DNA from: Porites lobata
Lineage: Eukaryota > Cnidaria > Anthozoa > Scleractinia > Poritidae
Reading direction: 5' to 3'
NCBI GenBank assembly: GCA_942486035.1
Contig: CALNXK010000163.1
Span: 1,175,001-1,239,000, forward strand
DNA length: 64,000 bases
Shown: positions 35,595-46,796 of the stretch, one piece after another
Layout: each line of letters begins with the position of its first letter
Numbering within the stretch: the first letter of the stretch is position 1
Program-made: the position numbers and the translations under genes
The notes under the pieces: model-generated
The model's database searches: none
What the model was told of the DNA's origin: nothing
The model's input: the letters and a program-made list of their open reading frames with translations, nothing else

Positions 35595-37281
35595 TTTTAG
35601 TGAAATGCAACTAGCTGGTCAAAAATAACGAGACAAAACAACTTTAACTCGTTAAACGCTTCCGATTATTGACAAGGTTTTTGAATCACTGCTTAGCAAA
35701 CAAATAACCCATTATTTTGACCCTACTCTATCTCCAAGATTGACGGCGAACAGAAAGAATCACAGTTGTGAAACGACACTATTAAGACTTGCAGAGGACT
35801 GGAAACATGCTATCGACAGAAAAGAATTAGTGACCATTCTATCTACAGACATGAATAAGGCTTTTGTCTCTCTATGTCACAATTTAGTCATCAAGAACCT
35901 CAAAGCATATGGGTTCACTAATCAATCATTGGATCTAATTCGAGCGTTTCTGAATGACAGATACAGCCGCGTAAAACTAGGCACTATTAGAAGTGAATTG
36001 TCTAAAATGCCACGTGGTTGTCCTCAGGGATCTTCATTTGGTCCATTATTATGGAACTTATTCCAGAATGACATGACCATGTTGGTTTAAGACACAAACC
36101 TTTTCATGTATGCTGACGACCATCAGCTATATATATGTAACAGGGTCGGACTACAAGGTTCCAGGCTACAATATCAAGGAAAGTTAGCAATGTCATGGTA
36201 CAGGGATAACTTTCTACTTGCCAACACAGAGAAGTTTCAGTGTCTTACTATCAAGCCAAGAAACATTGACTCAGATAAACAGACTAAGGCCCTGCAGATT
36301 GAAGATGAGATAATTACCAACACTTCGCAAATCAAATTACTTGGAGTTGAAAAAGATGACAAGCTTAATTTCACCAGCCATATCAGTAACACTTGCATAA
36401 AAGCCAGTCAAAAAGTTGGTGTCTTATTGAGACTGCGAAATTTGATACCAAAAACTGATTATCTACAAATCATCCATCCTGCCTCACTTAACATATTGCC
36501 ATCTGGTATGGCATAACTGTAGATCTTCTGACAGTAGAAAAATAGAGCGGATTCAAGAACGCGCACTTAGAGCAGTATTTAACTCCCATTCAGAATCATA
36601 CGGAAACCTTCGTGCAGAGCTACCTCCACTACTAAATCGAAGACTACAAGATATCGCTATATTAATGTACACAGTAAAATATGGCCTCGCACCGAGTATT
36701 GTTAACGAACTATTTAAGCAGTAAAGCACTAGTTATTCACTAAGAAACAGTGATTTTGATATTCCGTACTATTAACTATAAAAAGCATTCTCTTAGATAT
36801 CAAGGACCTTATATATGGTCGAAACTAGATATTAAATTGAAAGGCTCCTCGAATATTGAATCTTTCAAAAAGAACATTAGGAAAAAAAAACTAACGTCAC
36901 TCTTAAACAACAACAATAGCTGCTGTAACCTTTGCAATTCTTAGAGACTACCTTTTATATACCTACTGTTTTATTATACAATTTATACATGCCACATATT
37001 TTAATTGTATATACATTATTATTATCACTTCTTATTTGTAAATAATTTTTATTTTTGTGTCCTCAATTAGTTGTGAAAACTAAATACATTGACACATTAA
37101 TAAAGCTTTTACTTACTTACTTTACTTTACTAAAGCTAGGCTTTAATCCTTTTTTTGCCGCCATAAAGCCGGCGCTTTCGCTACTAGTGGGCTATAACAT
37201 TTAGCCTAGTAGTAGCTCAACCAATCAGAACGCAGCATTGATCTGTGATAATATAATAGACCACTAGTTGGATTTTACTAA
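35595..37281. mobile_element. inverted-end element carrying a jockey-like LINE
   Basis: Copy B lacks this block: 35550 continues at 37283, as at 51010-51014. The ends pair as TTTAGTGAAATGCAACTAG (left) and, inverted at the right, TTTAGTAAAATCCAACTAG followed by TGGTC. Between them lies a 5'-truncated LINE with its tail of AATAAAGC and ACTT repeats (about 37099-37131). This suggests that a LINE inserted in a MITE-like element. Confidence 0.65.
35660..36720 (+). pseudogene. jockey/CR1-type LINE reverse transcriptase, broken
   Basis: The plus-strand frame 35740-36516 encodes the RT core. It has motif A, LSTDMNKAF, motif B, RGCPQGSSFGPLLWN, and an intact motif C, FMYADDHQLY. One in-frame stop (36088-36090) separates motifs B and C. 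After 36516 a frameshift leads to the carboxy-terminal thumb region (HNCRSSDSRKIERIQERALR) up to about 36720. The aspartate usually found after KAF in motif A is valine. The endonuclease part is missing, and the copy is inactive. Confidence 0.9.
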
Positions 37282-37282
37282 A

Positions 37283-39199
37283 TAGATTTAGCCAGGACTA
37301 AAAGCGAAGCTCTCGGGGATTTATAGTTTACCCAAACAAAATATAAAATCGTGTAATGCTGAGCGGCTAAGGCAACGAAAACGGTGAAAAAACAACAATA
37401 GGTCTAATTAGCAAAAAAGCAACTTTGCACGTGCAGGACACTTTTTTTGTACATTTCTTTGCCGTTGTTCTGTACGGCCACAACGTGAAACTTCCAGAAA
37501 CTTCCTAGTTACACGTTTTGAGGAGGAGATGTCGTACGTGTTCTTGTTCACTTTTTTTTCACTGCCGCTCATTTTCACCTTGGTGGCCGCTAGCATTTCT
37601 CATTTTCTCACCGCTGCTACGAAATTTTCATGTTGTTCTTCCAACAAAAAAATGTCTTCATTTTTTTTATCTCTCGCTCTAGCTGTCTGTCACCCTTTTT
37701 CTCGTTGATCTTCGCTGACCTGTCGCCTACTTTCTTTCTTTCTCTGTCTTTCTCTTTCGCTATATTCCAAATTTGTGAACATGACAACTATACTAAGCTT
37801 ACTACATCAATTTGGACAACACAGACACAGAAATTAAACGATTTCCGCTTTCCGTTTTCGTCTTTATTGAGTTGTCTCTGCTTCACAAGACGCGAGTGGT
37901 TAAGCGATTTCCCGCAGAAATATCCTCGAGTTGCATTTGGGTTTGCCATTTCCCATATTTGTTGATTGAGTTATTTTACATTGGTATGACAGTGGTTCTT
38001 ACGGACGGGCGATTGGGTGTCCGGTCACGTGATAACCAAAATTTCTCGGATATGTGGATTGCCACATTTTCTCAGGTATGAGGCTAAGCTCGCGCGAGCG
38101 TGGAGCTCCGCTATAAACCTTCTTATAGGAAATAAACGCTTCATGAAATTAACGCGAATCTCCAAAGTTCGACTTAATTTCAGGCGCGTTAATTTCAGCG
38201 CCGTTAATTAAGTGTAACGTTTATTTCCGCGACCTTAATTTCCATTATGTTGACTCCAATTTCTTAATACCTTCAGACATTCTAGACACCTAACTAAGAA
38301 TAAAAAGAGGAGTATTTAGTGGATAACACGTGACTGAATACGACTTCTTCCTTTTTTGCTCAAAGGTAAGTGCTAAATCACTATCGCTGAACCTAAAAAT
38401 TGATTTGAAGGTTTAATTAAAAAGGTAAAAACGTGACAACGTTTTAAGACTGATCTCAGCATCCACGGCGAGGGCGTTTAAGCGTAAATATCAAACCGTT
38501 CATTAAACTAAAGCAAAGTAAATAGAGTGTAATGTTTATGAGACCCTTCCGACTCCTTTTTTACATGGTTTTGTGAACTTGACTGTGCACAACGTATGTT
38601 TCTATTGATTTGACCTCACTGACCAATAAAAACGTGGAACAAATTTAAAGGTTTTTGAATCGTAGGTAGCTTAAGCCTCCAAAGGAGGGAGCTAAAGGCC
38701 CGACTGGCCCATCTTCCATTACTGACCCTGTAAAACCCTCTTTATCCTCTCTTGTAATAGTTGTAACAACAGATTTGTCACTAACTGTTATGAGAAAAAT
38801 GTCAACCTTTTACATGAAAAGGGCCTTGGAATAGCTACAAGCGTTAGCTCAAACTGAATTTTACTGAGCTGACTGATGGATTTTTTCAGTTTTTAAACGT
38901 TTTTTAACTCCTAACTGGGAAGTAACCTTTCGGAAAAGATAAGCGTAGGAAGGTCTAAGTAACTTTTCTCATAAGCCTGAAACTCATGCATTTATTCATA
39001 TATATATTTTTGGAAATGTGTGTTGCAATTCAGTCGTTACAAATTAACAATTCCATTTGAAACAAAAAAGTTAAGATATGATTTTCTTGTTCTCAAACTT
39101 AACTGTTGTATGCGTGCCGCATAAGTGTTTTTAAAACCTTCACATCCTTGCAAAAATTCAGCGAGAAAATAAATCAACACATTTCTTGCAGTATCCTCT
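37283..39199. other. non-coding part of copy A downstream of the TNF gene
   Basis: Collinear with 53282-54890 in copy B. A minus-strand frame of 62 codons (37408-37596) is open in both copies. However, most base differences between the copies change the amino acid, so it does not behave like a gene. Confidence 0.6.
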
Positions 39200-39205
39200 T
39201 TTATT
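39200..39205 (-). terminator. poly(A) signal of TNF-ligand gene A
   Basis: AATAAA on the minus strand, about 410 bases past the stop codon. It is conserved at the same place in copy B (54892-54897). Confidence 0.6.
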
Positions 39206-39297
39206 TAAACATCAAACCTGGTTGACACTACAGTTTTCTATAATGAGGTACCATTAGACCAAAATTTACGTCTCATACAAAACAGTGTAACTCAATT

Positions 39298-39490
39298 GAC
39301 CACTCCAGAAATACCATAACATACCATAATGCTCTTTGTTTGTCACCCCAAAATTTTGCGTCAGCATTGTCTTCAGTTTCTCTTGGGAGTTAAAATGGCC
39401 CTAAGAGGAACTGAAAACAATGCTTATGCAAAATTTTGGGGTGACAAACAAAGTGCATTATGGTATGTTATTGTATTTTCTGAAGTGGTC
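39298..39490. mobile_element. 193-bp hairpin MITE in the 3' UTR of gene A
   Basis: The element begins GACCACT and ends AGTGGTC. Its long inverted arms include CCATAATGC and TTTGTTTGTCACCCCAAAA. AATT is duplicated on both sides (39294-39297 and 39491-39494). Copy B has the empty site ACTCAATTAGTC at about 54982. The transcript of gene A would carry this hairpin. Related sequences are at 43870-43985 and 61354-61503. Confidence 0.9.
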
Positions 39491-39612
39491 AATTAGTCAG
39501 CTAGTAGCAAGCCTTTTGAATTTACACCCCTTAATTTATGGACTGATTTCTAAGTTATCCCTGGAAGACAAGGCTAATTTTTCGTTAAACGTTAACGCTA
39601 ACAGCAAGATTA

Positions 39613-39959
39613 TTAAATCAATAATGCGCCAAAGTAACTGTGTCTGGGAGCCATGTAAATTATAGGTCCTTTTTCATCAGGATAACAGTGAGCAGTCAAC
39701 GTGATGACGTCATTAGCGTTCAGGTTGAAAACCCCACCAGCGTACACGGTACCATGAAAGTCTTTATCATTTACGGGTGGCTGAAGCATGGTCACGACTT
39801 TGTAGTTAACTCTGATAAAGACTCGTCCATTGTTGTGGAAGTAAAGTTGAGCGTAGATATAGTACTGTCCGGGATCAGGCACCGTCAATTTTCCGTCTTG
39901 ATACTTCATGCCGCATCCAAGGTAGCTGTAGGGAGCGTTGACAGACCAGTCCTTGATCA
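39613..39959 (-). CDS. TNF-ligand gene A, exon 3 (most of the TNF domain)
   Basis: The acceptor TTTGCTTCATAG precedes the exon, which opens with TG to complete a split valine codon (residue 53) and runs to the stop. It encodes residues 53-167. Confidence 0.9.
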
Positions 39960-42900
39960 CTATGAAGCAAAGTATAAACAGGCGTATGTGATTTAAGAGA
40001 TCATATAAAGGTGATCACTCTCCAAGAACTTTCAAAACTTTACTTTTAACCCTACCTACCCAATTCGTGTTCAGGGCTTGAGGTTGAACCCAACCGAATA
40101 CCCCACGATATCCTAGCACGATTTTCTGAGATTAATAATGAGATCGCATGATACATTGTTACCCTACAACGATACAGTAGAAGTAATCGTTCATTTTATA
40201 CTTTTTCGCAAAGAATTTTTCCCTGTTGACGCGTTTTAAAAAATCGTTATTTCTGTAGGTGTACTTTAGTTTCTTTCAAAGTTCTGGCTCAAAAAAAAAA
40301 AAAAAAAAAAAACATTAAATGCAAATCTACCTGGAGTTATAAAAACCAAACATTTTGTAATTTTTCTCAACTTCCCCTGTCTAATAGCTTGACGTATGTT
40401 TACTGTGTTGCTTGCTTCTGTCTTTTTTTTTTGCTTGTGTTGTGGTTAGGGATTTGTATAGAAGTGGATGTAGACAGAATTAATATCTTAACCCCCCTAA
40501 CCTACCGATTTTTTTCCCTACCCACAATTCTTTCTTTAACACAAGTGACAGTTATTTGAAATCAGTGCGCGCCTAAAGCTGGTTTCGGTGCCGTTTAGCA
40601 GTTTAGTTTTATATATTGGTCACCTTGAGAAAACTTTCCCGGAGAGCATTATGTAAAGCTCTGAGATGGGACAAAGTTATTACTATTCGCAGAGTCTGCA
40701 TAGTCCAATATCGTATTATATTCTCGTTTGATTTGGCTAAGCGGATCAATCACCCTCCTGATCCTGAGACAGGAAGCTACGATATTGTTCGCTTTTCTAA
40801 GGTGACCACTAAGTCTTTGGCCTCGGGAACAGGTTCTTAGGAGACAAATGATTTAGGTGAAAGCAAGATTGCCAGCGAACTTTGACCCGGGCCAAGAGTG
40901 AGTTTTTTTCTGGTGTGAAAACAAGGCTAAGGTGATCCGCCGACCGCGTGTCTCTACATCCGGGAACTTGAATAAGACGAGTTTAAGAGAAAAGTCCACA
41001 GGTGTTTATCTGGCTGAGGTTTTCCGAGTTATTCGATGATATTTCGCTTATTTTAACCGTGAGAAGATTATGCGTGGTTATGGATAGTAAGATCAGTTCT
41101 GCGAAAGTGTGTGATTGTGTGATTTCCGCATGGTGTTGACAGGTATGTGATCGCGTGGTTGAACTGCGGTTTGGCCGAAATATTCTGTGCCAGCCATTAA
41201 TATTGTTTCGTCTGTGTTTAGCTTTATAGCTGATTGTATCTTGGAAAAGTAACTCTTGAATCAGAAAAATTGGCTCTAGGTCTAGTTTCAGCGGGCTCTA
41301 ATGGCAGCGCACATAAGAAGGTGGCAGTAATTTCTGCACTATGTTTCATTCATTCATTCATTTCATTCATTCATTTCATTTCATTCATTCATTTCTCTTC
41401 CATGCGGAATCCTGTTGTTTATAGGACCGCGAAAAAAAGTAGTGTTTTGCTAGCTATTTAAGTTGTGTGTTATATTCCTAGACTTTCACTCAACTAAACA
41501 CGTAGCCACGTCTTGGTCACGTAGCCTTGACTAAAATCAAATGTTTCCCGATCGTGATACATTAAATAATGTACCCCGCTCGGGATACATTGCAGCACGT
41601 GATCAAAGCATGGTGGAAAGTGGCGTGACAGAAGGCGGGAAAAACACCGCCAGGTCCTGCCAGTTTTCTTTTTCGTGAATGAACACAACAACACAAACAC
41701 GAAGCCTCAAGCTAAAAAGCAACGATTTCAAAGTTATCCCAGAAGTTTCCAGAAGAAAAACAGCAGCTAGTGGATGAAAAAGATGCAGATAATATAAGGA
41801 AAGTACTTTAGTTTGTAAATCATTCATTCAGTGGTTTTGAGAATTAAATTTGTGTTCTTATAAGAACCGAGTCAACTCTTTTGGTTCGCTCCGGTTATTC
41901 TTTTGTTGCTAGCTGTTGAAGTGAAAGTCTAGAAATATAACAAAACACTTGATATCAGGTCCCTCGGGAAACCAGTTAGTTTTGTTTTCCCTCGAGTCCT
42001 GATGTTTCCCTCGACTTCGTCTCGAGAAACATCAGGACTGTCGGGAAAACAAAACTAGCTGTTTCCCTTGGGTTCTGACATTAAGTGTATAATGTAAGCC
42101 TTAACCAGGCACTCTTTTGCTGCAGTTCACTCTCAACTTAAAAATTTCTAGACTGAAATGACACCGATTTGAAACTTCGCGAACTCAGTTTACTGAATAA
42201 AAGTTCTAATGTTTGCGTCATTTTAAATTTGGACTCGTTGGAATGCTTCTAGGGACCATTAACTTACTGCCCGGCGTCAGATAAAGGCTTTTAATGGGCC
42301 TTTGAATGAGTTTTGTTGTTTTAAATTACCAAGTAGTAGAATGAGTTGATATTTTTGCAAATCCGGTTTTCAAAGTTTAAGAGCAAGGAACTTAAAGTAC
42401 CTGTGTTAGGTTGATAGCGAACCTCATCCCTATCGGCAGCTTCGATATGAGCAGATGGGTTTGTTGGATACTAAAACAGATAAAAAATCAAGGAAAAGAA
42501 TGATGACGCAAGTTTACTTATAGCATGACATATACAACAAAGGAAACAAAACATACAGAGAGAGAGAGAGATGCGAGATTGCGGAAAATTAATTCAGTGC
42601 TCAAAAGAACACGGCGTATAACAAATGTGCTATATTGTTATTTTTTGGTTATTTTTAATTAAGATGCAAATAAGTATGAGCTGGTTTCCCGCAGTTACCG
42701 CAGGCCAAGAGCGGATAAAAGGGTTCTTGTTCCTGTGCAAGAGAAAGCGGCACAGAATTAAACAAAATAACACGGTTATAAACTCGATCTAACGCACTCT
42801 TCTCATTTTTTTTTCTGTGTTAGCAGTATCTTAAAAGATTTTCAACGTGAGGAAGACTGCATAGTTATTTAAGAATTTACTGTAAATATAGCCCCTTTTC

Positions 42901-43784
42901 CCGATAACGGTATTTTTAAGACCAGTCAAGGCGAGTATCTATCAATTGCTGGAAATAGCACCTTAAAAGGAGGAAACCTACCAAGTTTTAAGGTGAAAAG
43001 TCCAAAGTAAGCGAGGGTATTACTCCACAACATCCAGCGAAATTTTACAAGCATTAGTATGTTGCAGTCATCAACTCGCCTCTAACCATGTAAACGTCTG
43101 CATGGTTCGGTGAATTTGCAAAGCTCCCCAGTAGTCGTCAGCTTTCAACAAATCACTTTTACACTTGGCAACTTTTACTGATTTAAAGGCGTTCTTTTCA
43201 ATCATGTCGACGAATTTTCACTGACTGTTCTCAGCCAAAAGTTAAAACAACCGTGGAAGGGTCTATAATCCGGGGGGGGGGGGGACCCCGCAAATTTTGA
43301 ATTAATCCTCTAAAGGAGACCGATCTGGGGGTGGCCCGAGCTTTTTTTGACCCCTAAAAGAGACCATGTTAAAACACAGACAATATAAATATTTTTATAT
43401 TTTTTCGCGTACAACCCTAAACGAGACCCTCACGGCTAAATATGATGGCGTTTTGCCCAGAACACCCTACGTGAGACCAAAATCCGAAATTTACACCCCT
43501 AAGCAAGACGACGAGCATCCCCACCCGTTTCATATGCGGAGTTCCCCCCCCTCTCCCCGGGTCTATAATGAGGCGGTGGGAGCTTAATTAAAACATTGAA
43601 AGAGCCACTGACAAAATCAAAACTTGCCGCAATGACGGAAAAAGTCAACTGAAAATCATTCTTAGTACATAGAAAAATCTGATGTCGACTGTCTTACCTG
43701 ATTTCGAGATACCAGAACTCCAGCTCGAGAGGAATACGGCAAACTGGCACAAACCAGAGAAACACAGATAAAAAGGAACTTCAT
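39613..43784 (-). CDS. secreted TNF-superfamily ligand, gene A (three exons, 167 residues)
   Basis: TNF ligands are trimeric jelly-roll cytokines that bind TNF receptors to trigger death or inflammatory signalling. The exons are 43784-43698, 42470-42401 and 39959-39613; the phases fit exactly. Residues 1-21 look like a signal peptide (FLFICVSLVCASLP, then SSRA). The TNF homology domain spans about 33-167. It has PSAHIEA at 34-40, IKDW at 54-57, and GQYYIYAQLYF at 83-93, which fits the TNF signature except for a polar residue after Gly83. It also has GGVFNLNANDVITL at 127-140 and the closing SYFGALLI. No transmembrane anchor or stalk is seen, unlike typical type II TNF ligands. Cys68 and Cys144 could pair. 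Gene B is a close paralogue. A C1q-type fold is the main alternative, but the PSAHI and FGA(F/L)L ends favour TNF. Confidence 0.85.
41343..41398. repeat. CATT-type microsatellite
   Basis: Imperfect CATT/CATTT units. Absent from the related repeat at 33135-34280. Confidence 0.85.
41466..41942. mobile_element. 477-bp inverted-repeat element nested in the intron insertion
   Basis: The 28-bp ends pair: TGTGTTATATTCCTAGACTT at the left and its near-exact inverse ending at 41942. It is absent from the related repeat at 33135-34280. It has no coding content. Confidence 0.65.
41945..42088. mobile_element. 144-bp foldback
   Basis: Two arms of about 65 bp pair almost throughout. They begin ACACTTGATATCAGG and include AGTTTTGTTTTCCC and AGTCCTGATGTTTC. 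It sits directly beside the element at 41466-41942. Confidence 0.85.
42401..42470 (-). CDS. TNF-ligand gene A, exon 2
   Basis: A 70-nt exon between TCTGTTTTAG and the donor ACAG|GTACTT. It encodes YPTNPSAHIEAADRDEVRYQ and three more residues (30-52), including the PSAHI start of the TNF domain. It is identical in length and phase to exon 2 of gene B. Confidence 0.85.
43270..43560. mobile_element. 291-bp MITE with CCGGGG/CCCCGG ends and 9-bp target duplication
   Basis: GTCTATAAT flanks both sides (43261-43269 and 43561-43569). Copy B has a single GTCGATAAT at 56596-56604, the empty site. The left end is CCGG followed by a long G run; the right end is a C-rich stretch ending CCCCGG. Inside, units of the type CTAAAGGAGACC, CTAAAAGAGACC and CTAAACGAGACC recur. 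It lies in intron 1 of gene A. Confidence 0.85.
43698..43784 (-). CDS. TNF-ligand gene A, exon 1 (signal peptide)
   Basis: ATG at 43784-43782, 87 nt, 29 whole codons, ending at the donor CAG|GTAAGA. It encodes the signal peptide and a short linker. No upstream in-frame ATG was found before the TATA box. Confidence 0.85.
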
Positions 43785-43846
43785 TATCTCAGTCACTTCT
43801 GAAATTACCCAGTGAAGAAATGAAAGCGCTTAGAATGAGGTGCCAC

Positions 43847-43852
43847 TTTATA
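43847..43852 (-). promoter_or_regulatory. TATA box of TNF-ligand gene A
   Basis: ATATAAAG on the minus strand, about 65 bp upstream of the ATG, in a block conserved with copy B (56879-56884). Confidence 0.7.
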
Positions 43853-43869
43853 TCCGATTCGCCATTTGG

Positions 43870-43985
43870 ACATCTCCCATAATACACCTTGTTTGCCTCC
43901 AAAAACTTTGCATAACCTTTGTTTTTCATTTTTCCTGGGTATTGTAGTGGTTCCAAGAGAAGTAAAAGACAATGCTTAAATACTG
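43870..43985. mobile_element. half-MITE next to the TNF promoter (copy A)
   Basis: CCCATAATACACCTTGTTTG and the following 90 bases resemble one arm of the hairpin MITE at 39298-39490 (shared CCATAAT, TTTGTTTG, AACTTTGCATAA and CCAAGAGAAGTAAAAGACAA-like blocks). The same half-element lies upstream of gene B (about 56900-57015), so it predates the duplication. Confidence 0.65.
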
Positions 43986-44019
43986 ATTCTTGAAATTTGC
44001 ATTAATTCAATAGAAATTT

Positions 44020-44307
44020 GTATAGGTAATAGCATGATTTGTACTGATATTTGGGATAAATACCACGAGTGATATTTCGAAATTGTTATACGTAATTTCA
44101 GGAGCCGTTAGGCGAGTGAAATTTGAGACAATTTTGAAATATCATGAGTAGTATTTATGCCAAATATCACTACAAATCATACAATTATTTGTTTATACCA
44201 CTACCCACAAACAGTCTGTAATTTTCAAATGTAGGTATTTCAAATTAAGCGGAAATGCCACTGCTCTAAGCCAATCAAATTGGAGAAATTTCTCATGTAG
44301 TAGCATC
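44020..44307. mobile_element. 288-bp MITE upstream of gene A; footprint in copy B
   Basis: AAATTT lies on both sides (44014-44019 and 44308-44313). Internally, a segment with TGATATTTGGGATAAATAC is repeated inverted as GTATTTATGCCAAATATCA. Copy B has AAATTTAATTT (57051-57061), which equals the two flanks joined with the element removed. Confidence 0.75.
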
Positions 44308-44512
44308 AAATTTCTAATCAATTTAAATTCAATGAACTGATCCTGAATGAACACTAAATGACGAAGAGGACATAACAGCTCTTTGATTTTAACACTATCA
44401 TGATTGAAGAATTAATTAAGAATCGTATCAGTTTTTCACCCCCAAGCTTTAAGATGTTTTCTTTTGTTTTATTCCCGCACATCAAGTTCAAAGTGTGAAT
44501 TCCCATTATATT

Positions 44513-44891
44513 GGTTGTCTTTACACTAGAGTCTAAATAACCTAAGAAATATTTCAAGACAAATAAATTTTAAATTCTTCAAGTAAAAGAAAGCTTCGCA
44601 CACAACCTATCGTTTTTACTTCAGCTTTTCAGCTTTTCTTGAGCCTATTTTCCCACGCAACATAATTAAGATTGACTGACATGCTTCGCCTTTCTCAAGG
44701 CTTAGAGACCGCAAGTTCGCTAAGTCGGTTTTAAGGATGGTTTTCAAGTGACTCGAAACTTTCTTGAATCTTTTCAACTTTCCCACTTTAATGAGATGAA
44801 AAGTAAAGTTACTTGAGATTTTACTTAGGCCTTCACACAAGCATTTTTGGCCAAGAAATTAAGTATTTTACAGCCTAGTGTGAAGACAACC
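44513..44891. mobile_element. 379-bp MITE, terminal GGTTGTCTT repeats
   Basis: The ends are GGTTGTCTTTACACTAG and its inverted near-copy, TAGTGTGAAGACAACC. The element interrupts sequence that is continuous in copy B (around 57270). A 3-bp ATT duplication is possible. There is no coding content. Confidence 0.75.
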
Positions 44892-45182
44892 ATTGAAATG
44901 AAATTCAACTGAAATTGAATAGGCGCTTTGCGGATAGTCATTCACGTGTTACAAAACCGCCATGCTGGAGAGGAAGGAACCCACTTGGACAAGACAAACA
45001 ATGAGCTGACATAATTTAAAATGGTAATTTTTTGTTTGTTTGTCTTCTTCCAGTGAATGTCGAGATGCAAAGGGCCAATTACCATTGAATTTTACTGATA
45101 TTGAATTCCAGCATGGAATGTTCCAATCGGCTCGGCCAATTTTTTTAAGAAAATGGACAAACTTTCATATCAAGGATCCAGT
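44892..45182. repeat. TNF-locus flank repeat, copy 1 of 4
   Basis: Sequence with GAATAGG, ATAGTCATTCACGTG, CATGCTGGAGAG and CGGCTCGGCCAAT. It recurs at about 57270-57386 (internally deleted), 59036-59335 and 62996-63280. It marks the upstream side of each TNF locus or locus relic. Confidence 0.85.
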
Positions 45183-45189
45183 TCTGCTT

Positions 45190-46790
45190 TTAAGAGCGGC
45201 TTTCCGTTAATATTGACCCACGGTAGGCACAAGTTCAAAATTTGATTTCGCTCATTTTTGGTTCATTGATAACCCTTAATGAGTAATGAAACGTGCTGCA
45301 GTTAGTTTTCCCAAAAAACGTGATCTTTTGTTAAAATTCGAGAAAACGCGTTTTGCCCGTTCGGATCGAGCTTAAAATCCACTTCCGGTGAAGCGAAATT
45401 TTACGCAAATTCCATTGACTCGTACGTCAATGCAAACCACAACGATCTGGCAGCCTTTGAAGAGCACGAATAGTTTTTATGACCTTTTCTTTCTTATAAG
45501 ACGATAAAATTGTGAAAGCTGTAATAAATTTGTGGCCAAAAAGGTATCGTTAAAAATTGGCGCTATTGACAATTTCTTACCGTTCAAAATTATAGGGTTA
45601 AAATAATGCAAATTTTTACAATGCGCTATAACTTAGAATATCGCAAATTGACTTTCTACTGCTTAACTAGGGCCCAAACGATTTTAAGTAGCCCGCAAGA
45701 CGTCGCGGTCAATCCTAATTTTGCGAAAAATCGCGACATTCCGGTGGTTACAAGGCCCGTCACGCCAGCGTTACCGATAGATACGCCTTAAACAATTTAC
45801 TTAAAGGCAGATTAGAAGCCGATTCGAAATCAAATCTTTCAGTAAACCTATTGTTCTCACTGACTGCAGCATTTTCTTCAGATACAACATAAAGCGTCCC
45901 TGGGATAGCGTCACACAGTTTCATCTTCAGTTTCAGACTGGCGATTTCCCTCAAAAAATGGTATATAAACAGAGCAAAATCTAAAAACTACAAGTGATTA
46001 CTGAATGAATTTTTGCATTGAGAGATATTTACGAACTAAATCATCGCCAATCAAAGCCATTTGGTTTATAAAAACGAATTTCCTTGAAGCAATTAAATAT
46101 TTTCGACTAAGTATTGGTGCAATAATTCTTTTCGAAGTTTTTACTCTTGCGGGCTCTCAAAACTGAAAAAAGCTACGGGATGCCAAAGAGGAGCCTATAT
46201 ACTTGTAGGACAAGGTGTATGAATCATGAAGCTACCGCATGGCTTTATATATGACCCATTAAAACAAACTAAGGGGACACTTGGGTGATTTGCCAGGTTT
46301 ACCATCAACTCAGTTTCGGGGTTGCTTTCGGCGTTTCAGTGGAAAATTCCTGAAACAAACGAAACGTCTGAAAAGGCATTCGATTATTTTCCTGGTTGGA
46401 AACTTCCAGGTGGAAATTTCGGATTTCGGCAAACCTTTTTTGAATATCAGTTTCAGATTTTCGCGGCCGTTTTTCATTAAACAAGACTGACTTAGGCAAA
46501 TGGTAAACGCGATTACCGAACGGAAAAAAAATTAATCAGTCCTGCATTCTGCTCACCATTATCCCAAACTGCGAAGCGACCGGTTTACCCATGTAAAAAG
46601 TAGAAAAGCCTTGTGTCCAAAAGCCTGCGATACAGCTTCCTCTCATCGCTATCTGCCGCAAGGGACATTTCGTCAAAGAGCGGTGAGAGGCGGATGTATC
46701 GCTGACTATGCGTCATATATCTTAAGTACCTTGAGGGACCTTGTTAAGTGCAAAGTAGATGGTAGCAATGGAAGATCGTTGCAATATCTC
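45190..46790. other. non-coding spacer between copies A and B
   Basis: No supported exon. Frames at 45606-45954 and 46281-46499 are short and overlap on both strands. Confidence 0.5.
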
Positions 46791-46796
46791 TAATTA

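Larger units (their letters stand above)
40330..42372. mobile_element. 2-kb insertion in intron 2 of TNF gene A
   Basis: Copy B has a 384-bp intron here, against 2441 bp in A. The extra sequence is an inverted relative of 33135-34280, enlarged by nested elements at 41466-41942 and 41945-42088. A run of 22 A lies just outside its left edge (about 40291-40312). The exact target duplication could not be fixed. Confidence 0.75.
28150..45182. repeat. segmental duplication, copy A (expanded)
   Basis: Collinear with 49478-57386 over many blocks: 28150-28597, 32730-32756, 34488-35550, 37283-39293, 39491-40290, 42381-43260, 43561-44019, 44308-44512 and 44892-45182. The gaps between blocks are mostly insertions in this copy. 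It contains one intact TNF-ligand gene on the minus strand. The collinear blocks look roughly 90% alike by eye. Confidence 0.9.

Noticed and set aside
37408..37596. 62-codon minus-strand frame open in both segmental copies (also 53365-53553)
   Set aside because: Most base differences between the copies change the amino acid, and there is no domain or splice context. It is shared only because the segment was duplicated.
39640..39996. 118-codon plus-strand frame opposite TNF exon 3 (also 55112-55468)
   Set aside because: It is the antisense shadow of the TNF exon; the minus strand carries the domain.
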